From Clostridiales bacterium (GTDB lineage: Bacteria > Bacillota > Clostridia > Lachnospirales > Anaerotignaceae), in assembly GCA_018364635.1 (NCBI GenBank), contig JAGZLR010000008.1, forward strand, positions 1-64,000: a stretch of 64,000 nucleotides of DNA, read 5' to 3'. A program made the translations under genes and the position numbers. Numbering within the stretch: position 1 is the first letter of the stretch; each line of letters starts with the position of its first letter. The notes below the pieces were generated by a model. The model searched no databases. It saw nothing but the letters and a program-made list of their open reading frames with translations, and had not been told where the DNA came from. Below, in pieces: positions 35,781 through 44,715 of the stretch.

Positions 35781-36328
35781 ACTTTCTCCTCCAACCTAAG
35801 AAAAGTCATAGTCGTTGTCTTATATTCCTTGTCTTTCATCACTTGCAGACCTTCTATCTCAGGCAGTGGAATTTGGGAGGATCTTTCAACCACGATGTAA
35901 CCTTCTTCATTTAATATATTAAATTTAACAATAGCGTCTAAAACCGTCTTCTCAAAACCACCCTGGTATGGCGGGTCCATAAAAATAATATCAAACTTAT
36001 TATTCTTTAAATGTTGAATCGCTTCTACTGCATCCATCTTTAGAATTTCAGCTCTAGCGTTTAATTTTGTATGTATCAAATTTTTTTCAATTATTTCAGT
36101 GCACTTAGAAGAATGGTCTACAAATATTGCTTTCTCAGCACCTCGGCTGAGTGCTTCTATTCCAATAGCACCTGATCCACTGAATAGGTCAAGAAACATA
36201 CATTCTGCAAGATCAAAAGCCATCATATTAAATAATGACTCCTTGATTCTGTCCGTCGTAGGTCTAGTATCCAGTCCATCTATTGTTTGTAATTTCACAC
36301 TGCGGGCAGACCCTGCAATTACTCTCAT
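35774..36328 (-). CDS. rsmD: 16S rRNA (guanine(966)-N2)-methyltransferase
   Basis: Class I SAM methyltransferase, 184 residues, that methylates G966 of 16S rRNA. Family opening MRVIAGSARSVKL, then DTRPTTDRIKESLFNM, the SAM loop DLFSGSGAIGIEALSRGA and catalytic DPPY in IIFMDPPYQGG. TCGGAGG precedes ATG 36328. The rsmD-coaD pair is standard in Firmicutes and here overlaps by 7 bp. Confidence 0.96.
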   Translation of the reverse strand: MRVIAGSARSVKLQTIDGLDTRPTTDRIKESLFNMMAFDLAECMFLDLFSGSGAIGIEALSRGAEKAIFVDHSSKCTEIIEKNLIHTKLNARAEILKMDAVEAIQHLKNNKFDIIFMDPPYQGGFEKTVLDAIVKFNILNEEGYIVVERSSQIPLPEIEGLQVMKDKEYKTTTMTFLRLEEKVC

Positions 36329-36438
36329 AAAATTCCTCCGAAATGATTTCTTGCCTAAAAAAATTAAAATCCAGCATTAGTATAGCAAAAAAAGAACGAA
36401 AAAACAATAATATAACCAACAATCCCATGAATTTTCTT

Positions 36439-38490
36439 TCAGATATTGATGGAATTATTTGTAAATATTTTGTCGATCTCCTCTTTCAGTAAACGATGCT
36501 CTTCTTTTTCCATAGTTTTGTCCATTATCATTAAGTCTTGCGCCGCCTCCTGCACTAGCTTCAAAGACTTCATATCCTGATATAAATTTGCAATCTTCAT
36601 TTCAGGCAACCCATGCTGCCTTGTACCAAAAAATTCTCCTGGTCCCCTTAACTTTAAATCCAGTTCAGAGATCTCAAAGCCGTTTTCTGTCTGTTTCATC
36701 GCTCGCATTCTTTGTTCTGCCACCTTTGTTTTCGCGTCAGTTACAAGAATACAGTAAGACTTTTCTGTACCTCGTCCCACCCGGCCTCGGAGCTGGTGTA
36801 ACTGAGCCAAACCAAAACGCTCTGCATTTTCAATCAGCATAATTGTAGCGTTTGGTACATTGATTCCTACTTCAATTACTGTTGTAGATACCAGTATATC
36901 AATCAATCCCCGAGAAAAACGTTCCATAATATCTGCTTTTTCTGCTGGTTTCACTTTGCCATAAAGACATTCCACTCGATAATCACAAAATACCTTTTTT
37001 TTCAGTTCCTCTGTATACGAAATTACTGCTTGTACTTCCACCTTATCAGAATCCTCTACCATGGGACAGATAATATAAACCTGTCTACCAAGATCTACTT
37101 CTTTTTTTATAAATGTATAGATTCTCTGATGGTAAGCACTTGTCACATACATTGTGTCAATTTTCTGCCTGCCTGGTGGAAGTTCATCTATAATTGAAAT
37201 ATCTAAGTCCCCATATAAAATTAGCGCTAAAGTTCTAGGAATTGGTGTCGCTGTCATAACAAGCACATGAGTTTGATCTCCTTTTTGAGATAAGGCTTCC
37301 CTTTGGCGCACACCAAAGCGATGCTGTTCGTCTGTAATTACAAGAGCAAGATTTTTAAAAATGACCGTCTTTTGGATCACTGCATGAGTTCCTATAATCA
37401 TCTGCGCTTCACCACTCATAATCATATCAAGAGCTTGTGTTTTTTCCTTTTTTTTCATGGAGCCATGAAGCAATACAGTTTTAATTTGGAATTTTTCAAA
37501 TTCTTTTTGAAAACTTTCATAATGCTGGCTGGCAAGGACTTCTGTTGGCGCCATTAAAACTGCCTGGTATCCATTTCGAATAACATCAAAAGCAGCAAGC
37601 ATGGCCACAGCCGTCTTACCACTACCCACATCTCCCTGCACTAAGCGATTCATTCGTTTTCCACTGGATAAATCAAACTTTATCTCATCCAACACTTTGT
37701 TTTGTGCTGAGGTTAGCGAAAAAGGAAAAGCTTTTTGTAATTGTTCATAAGCCTCAGGTGCTTTCAATCGAATTCCTTTCTGATCCTGTTCCATAGCTGC
37801 ATGAATACGAAAAAGCGCCATCTGTAATAAAAATAATTCTTCAAAGACCAGCCGCTTCCTAGCCTCAAAAAAACTTTCTCTTGTTTCTGGAAAGTGAATA
37901 TTTTGTACAGCAAAATTTTTTTCACAGAGTTGATATTTCTTCCGTATCCAAAGTGGCAGAACATCTACCATCTGATTTTTGGTAGCATCAAGTACAGTCT
38001 TCATATAAGACCTGAGCATTTTTTGACTTAGACCACTGGTTGCCGGATAAATCGGAACAATTCTTCCACTTGATAGAGAAAAATCTTCTGTCACACGCTC
38101 AAATTCCGGTGACTGTACTTCTGTCTTTCCGTATTTTCTAATTACTTTCCCTGTAAAATAGTACTTTTGTCCTTTCATAAACTGTTTTTTTAGATATGCC
38201 TGATTAAACCAAACCACATCAATAGATCCACTTTCATCTTTCACCCGAATACGTGTCATGAGCAGACTACGGATACGGATATTTTCCGCTTCACGTTCCA
38301 CTTCACCACAAAACGTAGCAGGCTCAGCAACTGATAACGCACTGATTTTTGCCATACTAGTCCGATCTTCATAGTCTCTGGGAAAATGTTCTACCAAATC
38401 GCGTACTGTTGTGATTCCTAAATTACGCAGCTTCCTAGCACGCTGTTCTCCTACGGACACCACCTCTGTCATTGGGCTGTCCAAATTCAT
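36439..38490 (-). CDS. recG: ATP-dependent DNA helicase RecG
   Basis: Branched-DNA translocase used in replication fork reversal and repair. The 683-residue protein has the N-terminal wedge OB domain (about residues 60-150), Walker A VQGDVGSGKTAVA, DEQH box ITDEQHRFG, and the C-terminal TRG-type motif region (GRVGRGTEKSYCIL, then ELDLKLRGPGEFFGTRQHG). The frame extends to 38571 with MSKK at its head, but ACGAGGTG lies before ATG 38490, and a hairpin falls inside the extension; 683 residues also fits the family. It follows the fakA-like gene by 73 nt. Confidence 0.95.
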   Translation of the reverse strand: MNLDSPMTEVVSVGEQRARKLRNLGITTVRDLVEHFPRDYEDRTSMAKISALSVAEPATFCGEVEREAENIRIRSLLMTRIRVKDESGSIDVVWFNQAYLKKQFMKGQKYYFTGKVIRKYGKTEVQSPEFERVTEDFSLSSGRIVPIYPATSGLSQKMLRSYMKTVLDATKNQMVDVLPLWIRKKYQLCEKNFAVQNIHFPETRESFFEARKRLVFEELFLLQMALFRIHAAMEQDQKGIRLKAPEAYEQLQKAFPFSLTSAQNKVLDEIKFDLSSGKRMNRLVQGDVGSGKTAVAMLAAFDVIRNGYQAVLMAPTEVLASQHYESFQKEFEKFQIKTVLLHGSMKKKEKTQALDMIMSGEAQMIIGTHAVIQKTVIFKNLALVITDEQHRFGVRQREALSQKGDQTHVLVMTATPIPRTLALILYGDLDISIIDELPPGRQKIDTMYVTSAYHQRIYTFIKKEVDLGRQVYIICPMVEDSDKVEVQAVISYTEELKKKVFCDYRVECLYGKVKPAEKADIMERFSRGLIDILVSTTVIEVGINVPNATIMLIENAERFGLAQLHQLRGRVGRGTEKSYCILVTDAKTKVAEQRMRAMKQTENGFEISELDLKLRGPGEFFGTRQHGLPEMKIANLYQDMKSLKLVQEAAQDLMIMDKTMEKEEHRLLKEEIDKIFTNNSINI

Positions 38491-38521
38491 TACTACACCT
38501 CGTTTCTTAAATGAATAGAAA

Positions 38522-38547
38522 GTCCGGCTTCCTATGGGAAACCGGAC
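38522..38547 (-). terminator. hairpin between the fakA-like gene and recG
   Basis: GTCCGGCTTCC pairs with GGAAACCGGAC around TATG (one wobble). The minus-strand tail is only weakly T-rich, so it may be a partial terminator or a stability element. Confidence 0.5.
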
Positions 38548-38563
38548 CATGCTTTCCGTTTTC

Positions 38564-40228
38564 TTACTCAATCGAAATAATATAGTAATAAAGAGGTTGT
38601 CCGCCGTTAATTAGCTCAACTTCACAATCGCCATATGTCTTTTCAATATTATCCATAACTTTTTTGGCTTCCTCTTCCGTCACATCGGATCCATAGTAAA
38701 TACTGATAACCTCGCTGTCCTCATCGATTGCTTGTTTTAATAAACGAATAGTTCCATCATATAGACTGTTGCTGACAACTGCAATATCTCCATCAATCAT
38801 TCCTAAAATGTCATTTTCCTTAATTGGAGTATCGCCAAAAACTGTCTCTCTGACCGCGTAAGTCACTTGACATGTCTTGACATTTTTTATTCCTTCCAGC
38901 ATAGAATCATAAATCTTTTCTGGAGCATCTTCTTTATCTCCAATACTAATCATAGCAGCCACACCTTGTGGGATGGATACTGTAGGGATAACAAAAACTT
39001 TTTTGTTCTTACTCAATTTCTGAGCCTGCTCAGCCGCTAAAATAATATTTTTATTATTTGGCAAAACAAAAATATTTTCTGCAGAAATTTGATCTATCGC
39101 TCGCAAAATGTCTTCTGTGCTAGGATTCATCGTCTGTCCGCCTTCTATCAGCTGATCCACCCCCAGATTTTGGAACACTTCATGAATTCCTTTCCCAACA
39201 GAGATTGAAACAAACCCATTTTTCTTTGACTGAATCTCTTTTACTGGCTTTTCTGTTTTCGGTAGTACATCATGAGAAAAATCAATCTTATTCGTATGCT
39301 GAATCCTCATATTATCAATTTTCAACCCGTGAAGCATTCCTATTGTCAGTCCTTTTTCCAATACCAAACCTGGATGATCTGTATGCACATGAACTTTGAT
39401 CACATCATCACTATTTACTACTACAAGAGAATCTCCAACGGAAGAAAGATATCCTTTTAAATCTTCCATAATTTCTTTTGAAGGATGTTCTTTTTGAATA
39501 AAAAACTCTGTACAATAGCCATAAGTAATACTTTCATTGTCAACAGATGCCAAAGCTGCATAAGTCTGACTCGGCGCAGCCATATCCATATCCTGTACCT
39601 TAATATCCTCCTCATTTGTCAGACTCTCCCAAGCGCCTTCCATAATGGTAAGAAATCCTTTTCCACCAGCATCGACAACATCCGCTTGTTTTAATACTGG
39701 AAGCATCTCTTTGGTCTGTAGAAGCATGTCCCTTGTATCCTTTAAAACCAAAGGAAAAATTTCTTCTATATTATCATTCTTTTTTGCATATTTTTCTGCA
39801 CTGTCAGCAAAAGCTCGTACAACAGTTAAGATAGTCCCTTCTTTTGGTTTCATCACAGCTTTATATGCAGTCTCCACTGCTTTTCGTGCTGAATCAGCAA
39901 GAAGTTGAGCATTCGCATCTGTTGTACCCTCTAACCCCTTAAAAAAGCCTCTGATAATTTGCGAGAGAATAACGCCTGAGTTTCCTCTTGCTCCTCTAAG
40001 AGAACCATCTGTTGCCGCCTTTAAAACTTCTGAAACACTCGCATTTTCAATTTTTTCGCATTCTCTTGCTGCTGCTAACATAGTCATAGACATATTCGTT
40101 CCAGTATCCCCATCTGGTACTGGAAACACATTCAGAGCATCAATACTCTGTTTATTTTGATATAGTTTATTAGCTCCAGCAATAATCATATTTTTCAGCT
40201 TAGAGCCATTTAAACTTTTCAAGCTCAC
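38564..40228 (-). CDS. DAK2/YloV family protein, FakA-like fatty acid kinase catalytic subunit
   Basis: A 554-residue protein with an N-terminal DAK2 domain (NVFPVPDGDTGTNMSMTM at about 24-41, then GARGNSGVILSQI) and a C-terminal YloV extension (VHVHTDHPGLVLEKG and later FVLPNNKNIILAAEQA). In S. aureus the FakA homologue phosphorylates fatty acids bound to a FakB (DegV-family) partner; no FakB is next door. It starts with GTG 40228 and AGGAGG. asp23 lies 20 nt upstream, the usual yloU-yloV pairing. Confidence 0.9.
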   Translation of the reverse strand: MSLKSLNGSKLKNMIIAGANKLYQNKQSIDALNVFPVPDGDTGTNMSMTMLAAARECEKIENASVSEVLKAATDGSLRGARGNSGVILSQIIRGFFKGLEGTTDANAQLLADSARKAVETAYKAVMKPKEGTILTVVRAFADSAEKYAKKNDNIEEIFPLVLKDTRDMLLQTKEMLPVLKQADVVDAGGKGFLTIMEGAWESLTNEEDIKVQDMDMAAPSQTYAALASVDNESITYGYCTEFFIQKEHPSKEIMEDLKGYLSSVGDSLVVVNSDDVIKVHVHTDHPGLVLEKGLTIGMLHGLKIDNMRIQHTNKIDFSHDVLPKTEKPVKEIQSKKNGFVSISVGKGIHEVFQNLGVDQLIEGGQTMNPSTEDILRAIDQISAENIFVLPNNKNIILAAEQAQKLSKNKKVFVIPTVSIPQGVAAMISIGDKEDAPEKIYDSMLEGIKNVKTCQVTYAVRETVFGDTPIKENDILGMIDGDIAVVSNSLYDGTIRLLKQAIDEDSEVISIYYGSDVTEEEAKKVMDNIEKTYGDCEVELINGGQPLYYYIISIE

Positions 40229-40248
40229 AGAAACCTCCTCCTTAATTG

Positions 40249-40605
40249 TTATTTGTCAATTCGAACGCCATCGACAAATATATTGACATCTTCCACATCA
40301 AGTCCTGTTACATCCTCAACTTTATATTTCACTGTGCTGATAATGTTGTCTGCAATTGTAGAAATATTCGTGCCGTACTCAACGATAATGTGTAAATCAA
40401 TGCTTATCGTATTTTCAACTACCCTGAGTTTAATTCCTTTTGTCAGACTTTCTTTCTTTAATAGCTGAACAAAACCATCTTTCACATTTTTTGCAGCCAT
40501 TCCAACAATTCCATAACACTCTACAGCTGCAATACCAGCAATTCTAGCAATCACTTCATTTTCTATCGTAATCATGCCATACTCATTTTCCAATTTCGCC
40601 GACAT
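40249..40605 (-). CDS. Asp23/Gls24 family envelope stress response protein
   Basis: A 118-residue YloU-type protein of the Asp23 family, which in S. aureus polymerises beneath the membrane and responds to envelope stress. Family pattern GMITIENEVIARIAGIAAVECYGIVGMA at the N-terminus and DLHIIVEYGTNISTIADNI in the middle. AGGAGG precedes ATG 40605. It is the first gene of the asp23-fakA-recG-rsmD-coaD unit. Confidence 0.92.
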   Translation of the reverse strand: MSAKLENEYGMITIENEVIARIAGIAAVECYGIVGMAAKNVKDGFVQLLKKESLTKGIKLRVVENTISIDLHIIVEYGTNISTIADNIISTVKYKVEDVTGLDVEDVNIFVDGVRIDK

Positions 40606-40929
40606 ATGAAACCCTCCTAATCATTTCTTCACCCTCATCTCAGGTAAAAAAGTACCTATTTTACAAAATGCAACGATTACCTTTCATATAACATAAGTAT
40701 TTTTATTATAACACGAACAACCTTTGATAGGAAATAGAAAAGTAAAAAATTCATAAATCCGTTAGAATATCTCAAAATTTATATTTACTTTTTTATTCTC
40801 TTCTGATAAAATAATTTTATGTCTATTTTAAGATTTTTTTTAAATTAATCAATTCGATATTGCAAAATCAGGGGTTTTCTGATAGAATATCTTTGTTGTG
40901 TCATGCGAGGAAATAAGGAGGTGCGAATA
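40606..40929. other. divergent intergenic region between asp23 and rpmB
   Basis: Holds a -10 element TATAAT for asp23 on the minus strand (40705-40710) with no clear -35, and the rpmB promoter on the plus strand. The AT-rich remainder shows no gene or strong hairpin. Confidence 0.45.
40860..40888 (+). promoter_or_regulatory. putative promoter of rpmB
   Basis: TTGCAA (40860-40865), 17 nt, TAGAAT (40883-40888), about 40 nt before the start codon. Confidence 0.6.
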
Positions 40930-41130
40930 ATGGCAAAGTGTGAAATTTGTGAAAAAACTATGATGACAGGTCACAGAATAAGCATCAACCGTAGCCAGGT
41001 CAGCAGACGTGCTAATAGAAACTGGAAGGCAAATGTTAAAAAAGTTAAAGTGATCGAAAACGGAAGTGTAAGATCTATGTATATCTGCACAAGATGCTTA
41101 CGCTCTAATAAAGTTACTCGTGCTATCTAA
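40930..41130 (+). CDS. rpmB: 50S ribosomal protein L28
   Basis: A 66-residue basic protein, start MAKCEICEKTMMTGHRIS, with two CxxC pairs (CEIC near the N-terminus, CTRC near the C-terminus) of the zinc-binding L28 form. AAGGAGGTG is 7 nt before ATG 40930, so the earlier ATG at 40903 is not used. It stands alone, divergent from asp23, as in many Firmicutes, with a strong terminator. Confidence 0.97.
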   Translation: MAKCEICEKTMMTGHRISINRSQVSRRANRNWKANVKKVKVIENGSVRSMYICTRCLRSNKVTRAI

Positions 41131-41142
41131 TAAAATGAAAAA

Positions 41143-41175
41143 ATAAAAGCTTTCAAGTATATTGAAAGCTTTTAT
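41143..41175 (+). terminator. terminator after rpmB
   Basis: Perfect 14-bp stem ATAAAAGCTTTCAA / TTGAAAGCTTTTAT with a 5-nt loop and a T run. Confidence 0.9.
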
Positions 41176-41179
41176 TTTT

Positions 41180-41320
41180 TTATCTGCATGTAATAAGCCC
41201 TATTCCTGCAGCAATCAATGCAACCGAGGCAAATAAACTAAACTTAGGTAATACAATTACCATAAGCATTCCCGTACCTGTAGCACATAACAATAGGCCA
41301 TATAAATTTTTTCCATACAT
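41180..41320 (-). CDS. 46-residue hydrophobic small protein
   Basis: A short frame starting at ATG 41320. It reads MYGKNLYGLLLCATGTGM at the N-terminus and ends GIGLITCR, with two membrane-spanning stretches split by a short PKFS turn. GAGG lies 4 nt and AAAGG about 11 nt before ATG, so translation is plausible but not certain. It follows holA by 66 nt on the same strand, and similar small hairpin proteins of about 45 residues are common in Clostridia, as I recall. Its end abuts the rpmB terminator. Confidence 0.55.
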   Translation of the reverse strand: MYGKNLYGLLLCATGTGMLMVIVLPKFSLFASVALIAAGIGLITCR

Positions 41321-41386
41321 TTGCCTCAAACCTTTTGATAGATTCTCTATCAGTATATGACAGACACAAGAAATGTTCCACCACCC

Positions 41387-42385
41387 TCACTGACGTCGAC
41401 TGTAACTGAGAATCAATAATTCCACAGCGAGCTCTTGAGATATCTTTCCAGTTTTTACTCCTAAATCCGTTTCTAAGCAGCGTTCTAACGCTTGTTCCAA
41501 GGAAGGAACAGTAAAATTCGAGGCTTGTCTAACACACTCTCGTATCACAAAATCTCTTTGTCCTGTACGCTCTGCAATTTCTTTAACTGTTTTTCCCTCT
41601 TCCAGCAAAACTTTACACTGAAAGATCAATCGAAACTGCCGAATAATCATAGATAGTACCATAATCGGCGATTCCTTCATCAGCAATAAATTGTGATAAA
41701 TTTCCAACGCTTTTTCAATCTTTCGATTCCCAATTTCTGCTACCAGATCAAAAATTCTAGTCTCCAGACTCTTAATACATACTTTATCAATATCCTCTAT
41801 TGTAATCTCGCCTTTATTCTCTTTATATGCAGCAAGTTTTTCTAATTCCCCTACAAGACTTTGCAAGTCTCCGCCAGTACTTCGAATAAAATATGCACTG
41901 ACCGAAGATGTCATTGTCAAAAAACGCTTTTTTGCTTCTCTGACTGTCCATGTAACCAGCTCACTTTCCCGTGGAAGCTTCATCTCCACTGCATGCCCCT
42001 TTTTTTCTAGCACTTTATAAAGCTTGCTGCGTCGATCTACTGAGGATTCAATAAAAATAATGCAAGTTGTTTCTGGAATATTGTTGAGATAAACCGCAAG
42101 CTTTTCACTATCCGCTTTCCTTTCTCCTCCAAACAATCCACTCTCTTTTACTGACACAACTCGTTTTAAGGCTAAAAAAGGCATTGTCTCAGCACTGTCG
42201 ATGATTGCGCTAACAGAACATTTATTCCCCTCAAAAAGATCCAGATTCATCATTTCCTCTTCTTTTGTCAGCATTGACTCTAAAAGTTTACTACCATATG
42301 TCTGTTTTAAGTATTCTTCACTGCCATATAAAAGATAACACTGTTTAAAAGATTTTTCTTTAATGTCTTTCTTTAATTCTTGCAT
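41387..42385 (-). CDS. holA: DNA polymerase III clamp-loader subunit delta
   Basis: A 332-residue delta subunit that opens the sliding clamp. Family features: the N-terminal CYLLYGSEEYLKQTY block, VVSVKESGLFGG, and a helical C-terminal domain (SPIMVLSMIIRQFRLIFQ, TGQRDFVIRECVRQA) that forms the collar. AGGAGG precedes ATG 42385. It overlaps the end of comEC by 13 bp; comEC-holA adjacency is common in Gram-positive bacteria. Confidence 0.94.
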   Translation of the reverse strand: MQELKKDIKEKSFKQCYLLYGSEEYLKQTYGSKLLESMLTKEEEMMNLDLFEGNKCSVSAIIDSAETMPFLALKRVVSVKESGLFGGERKADSEKLAVYLNNIPETTCIIFIESSVDRRSKLYKVLEKKGHAVEMKLPRESELVTWTVREAKKRFLTMTSSVSAYFIRSTGGDLQSLVGELEKLAAYKENKGEITIEDIDKVCIKSLETRIFDLVAEIGNRKIEKALEIYHNLLLMKESPIMVLSMIIRQFRLIFQCKVLLEEGKTVKEIAERTGQRDFVIRECVRQASNFTVPSLEQALERCLETDLGVKTGKISQELAVELLILSYSRRQ

Positions 42386-44697
42386 AAATTTCCTCCTATC
42401 ATTGAACGAATCTTTAAGTTACTGCCATCAGTTTTTATTAGTACCGCACCATCAGCGGATGTATTTAAAGACCTTATACCCGCTTGTTCCAAACGAGATA
42501 GTGTCTCTTTATCTGGGTGTCCATAACGATTATTCATTCCGGAAGAAATTATTGCAATCTCAGGGTCAACCGTCTCCAAAAAGTTTTTTGAACTTGAATT
42601 TTTAGATCCATGATGTCCTAATTTTAGTACTTGAGCGGATATGTCGTCCCCTCGATATAATATTTTTTTCTCTTCTTCAATACCTATATCTCCTGTCAAT
42701 AATATGGATATATTTCCATACTCAGCCTTTAACACAAGGGACTGCGAATTAATGTCAGCCGAATTATTCCCCTCCTCCGGCCAAAGACAAGAAATCTTAA
42801 TCCCTCCATCAGTTTCTATTTTATCTCCACTTAAAACTGTTTTTATAGGAATATGGAGGGCCTGAGCTTTTTGTTTTAGCTCTAAAAATAATGGATCCTC
42901 AATGCTATCCTTTGTTACATAAAGGGTTCGGATCTCTATACAATCCAAAAGTCCCAAAACGCCTCCTACATGATCATAATCCATATGGGTTAGAAATAAT
43001 CCGTCAATTCTTTTTAAACCCTTGTACGCAAGGTAAGGATAAATCACTTTACTTCCAGTATTTAAATTATCCTCAGCCCAATACCATCCACCAGTGTCAA
43101 CAACAAAGCATGCATTTTTATTTTGGCTAATGATAAAAGCATCCCCTTGTCCTACATCCAAAAACGCAGCTTCCACAGTATGATCCTCTAAATTAATTGC
43201 GACAGAGATAGTTACCAATGTCGCTAAAATTCCCGTAAAACGAATCATATTCTTCCGGTAGAAATAGATCTCCAAAAGTAATCCATAAAAAAGTATCATT
43301 ACCCAAAAAGCTGGTCTTCCAACCTGCAAAAGAAACCATCCTTGATTGACAAAAAATGTACATACAGCCTCATAAAATCTCAACAGGACAAACACAATTC
43401 CTCCAAAAAAGATTCCTGCTTGGATCCAAAACATGCCTAATACCCCTACGAAAAAACCTATACCTGTTACAATACCCATCAAAGGCAAAACAAGAATATT
43501 GATAAAAATAGCATGAAATGGAATAAAATAAAAATACCATGCATTCAAAGGAAAAGAAGCTGCTGATGCTACAGAGCTTATAAAAAGATACTGTGCCCAA
43601 CTAGGCAGTCTCTTTGATCGTATCGTAATATTATTTGCTAACAAAATCGCTAATGTAGTAACAAATGAAAATTGAAATCCAATATCCCACAAATAGAGTG
43701 GCTGAACTGTCAATAGAATCATTGCTGCCACCCCTAAAGAATTCACTCCATCACTATCTTCTTTAATCACAGTTCCCATTAAAAAAATTGACATCATAAT
43801 CACTGCTCTAGTCGAAGAAGGCTGACCCCCTGTAAAGACAAGAAAAAAACCTAAAAAAGTAATTGTAATAATTGCAGATATATGCTTTTTAAATTTAAAA
43901 ATACTTTCTAAAACGTACTTTAATATACCAGCCATAATGGAAACATGTAGACCTGATACTGCTAAAATATGCGAAATGCCTCCATTAGAATACAATTCTT
44001 TCAGTTCTGGATCCATCCCTGATTTTTCACCTGTTACAATAGCTTCTATAAGTCCTGCTTCCCTTGGAGGAAAAATGGAATGAAATGAATCAGCCATTTC
44101 TTTCCTAAACTGATGAATCCAATAAATTGGACCTTTTTTCTCTAATCCTGTCACAGATACTCTCGTCAACTCTAACTGCCAATCAATTTTTTGGATACTA
44201 TAATAACGTGCTTTGTCAAACCCACCTGGATTTGTGGCCGGAAGAAATTTTTCTAGTATTCCCTCTGCTGTAATTTTACATCCTTCCTCCAAAATCTCCT
44301 CTCCATCGTAGAAGAACAGTACCTTTTTGCTGTTTTCGATTTTCTGTTCACCAGAACATAGTTGATCCGTTTGTACTGTGATACAAAGAGAATTTAAGCT
44401 TGTTTTCTGACATTCTACTATAGTACCTGTAATCTGTACCTCCTCTTTTGCGGCAATCCAACCTGCAACTAGCTGATCAGAGGTATCTGGAACTGTACGA
44501 AAAATCAATAACAACCCCCACAGGAAAGCAACTGGAATCCAAAGAACCTCCTTTTTACCTGTTTTCCAATAAAAAAATGAGAGTCCCCCTAAAAATACAA
44601 CAGAAAAAAGGGCAATACCCTCTGGCGAAAGAGTATATTGCCCTGCAATAATCCCAATAATCATCCATAGCGCAAAACAAGCTGCTGGTCTTTTCAT
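42373..44697 (-). CDS. comEC: ComEC/Rec2 family DNA uptake channel
   Basis: A 774-residue polytopic membrane protein that carries single-stranded DNA into the cell. N-terminal OB-like domain, then competence-domain helices (ISHILAVSGLHVSIMAG) and a C-terminal metallo-beta-lactamase-like domain with FLDVGQGDAFII, LTHMDYDHVGG, LTGDIGIEEE and LKLGHHGSKNSS. The metal-binding HxDxDH set (HMDYDH) is intact. AAGAGGGCAGG precedes ATG 44697. It comes after the GerMN gene by 18 nt and overlaps holA, so it is not next to comEA here. Confidence 0.94.
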   Translation of the reverse strand: MKRPAACFALWMIIGIIAGQYTLSPEGIALFSVVFLGGLSFFYWKTGKKEVLWIPVAFLWGLLLIFRTVPDTSDQLVAGWIAAKEEVQITGTIVECQKTSLNSLCITVQTDQLCSGEQKIENSKKVLFFYDGEEILEEGCKITAEGILEKFLPATNPGGFDKARYYSIQKIDWQLELTRVSVTGLEKKGPIYWIHQFRKEMADSFHSIFPPREAGLIEAIVTGEKSGMDPELKELYSNGGISHILAVSGLHVSIMAGILKYVLESIFKFKKHISAIITITFLGFFLVFTGGQPSSTRAVIMMSIFLMGTVIKEDSDGVNSLGVAAMILLTVQPLYLWDIGFQFSFVTTLAILLANNITIRSKRLPSWAQYLFISSVASAASFPLNAWYFYFIPFHAIFINILVLPLMGIVTGIGFFVGVLGMFWIQAGIFFGGIVFVLLRFYEAVCTFFVNQGWFLLQVGRPAFWVMILFYGLLLEIYFYRKNMIRFTGILATLVTISVAINLEDHTVEAAFLDVGQGDAFIISQNKNACFVVDTGGWYWAEDNLNTGSKVIYPYLAYKGLKRIDGLFLTHMDYDHVGGVLGLLDCIEIRTLYVTKDSIEDPLFLELKQKAQALHIPIKTVLSGDKIETDGGIKISCLWPEEGNNSADINSQSLVLKAEYGNISILLTGDIGIEEEKKILYRGDDISAQVLKLGHHGSKNSSSKNFLETVDPEIAIISSGMNNRYGHPDKETLSRLEQAGIRSLNTSADGAVLIKTDGSNLKIRSMIGGNLCKN

Positions 44698-44715
44698 ACT
44701 GCCTGCCCTCTTATA

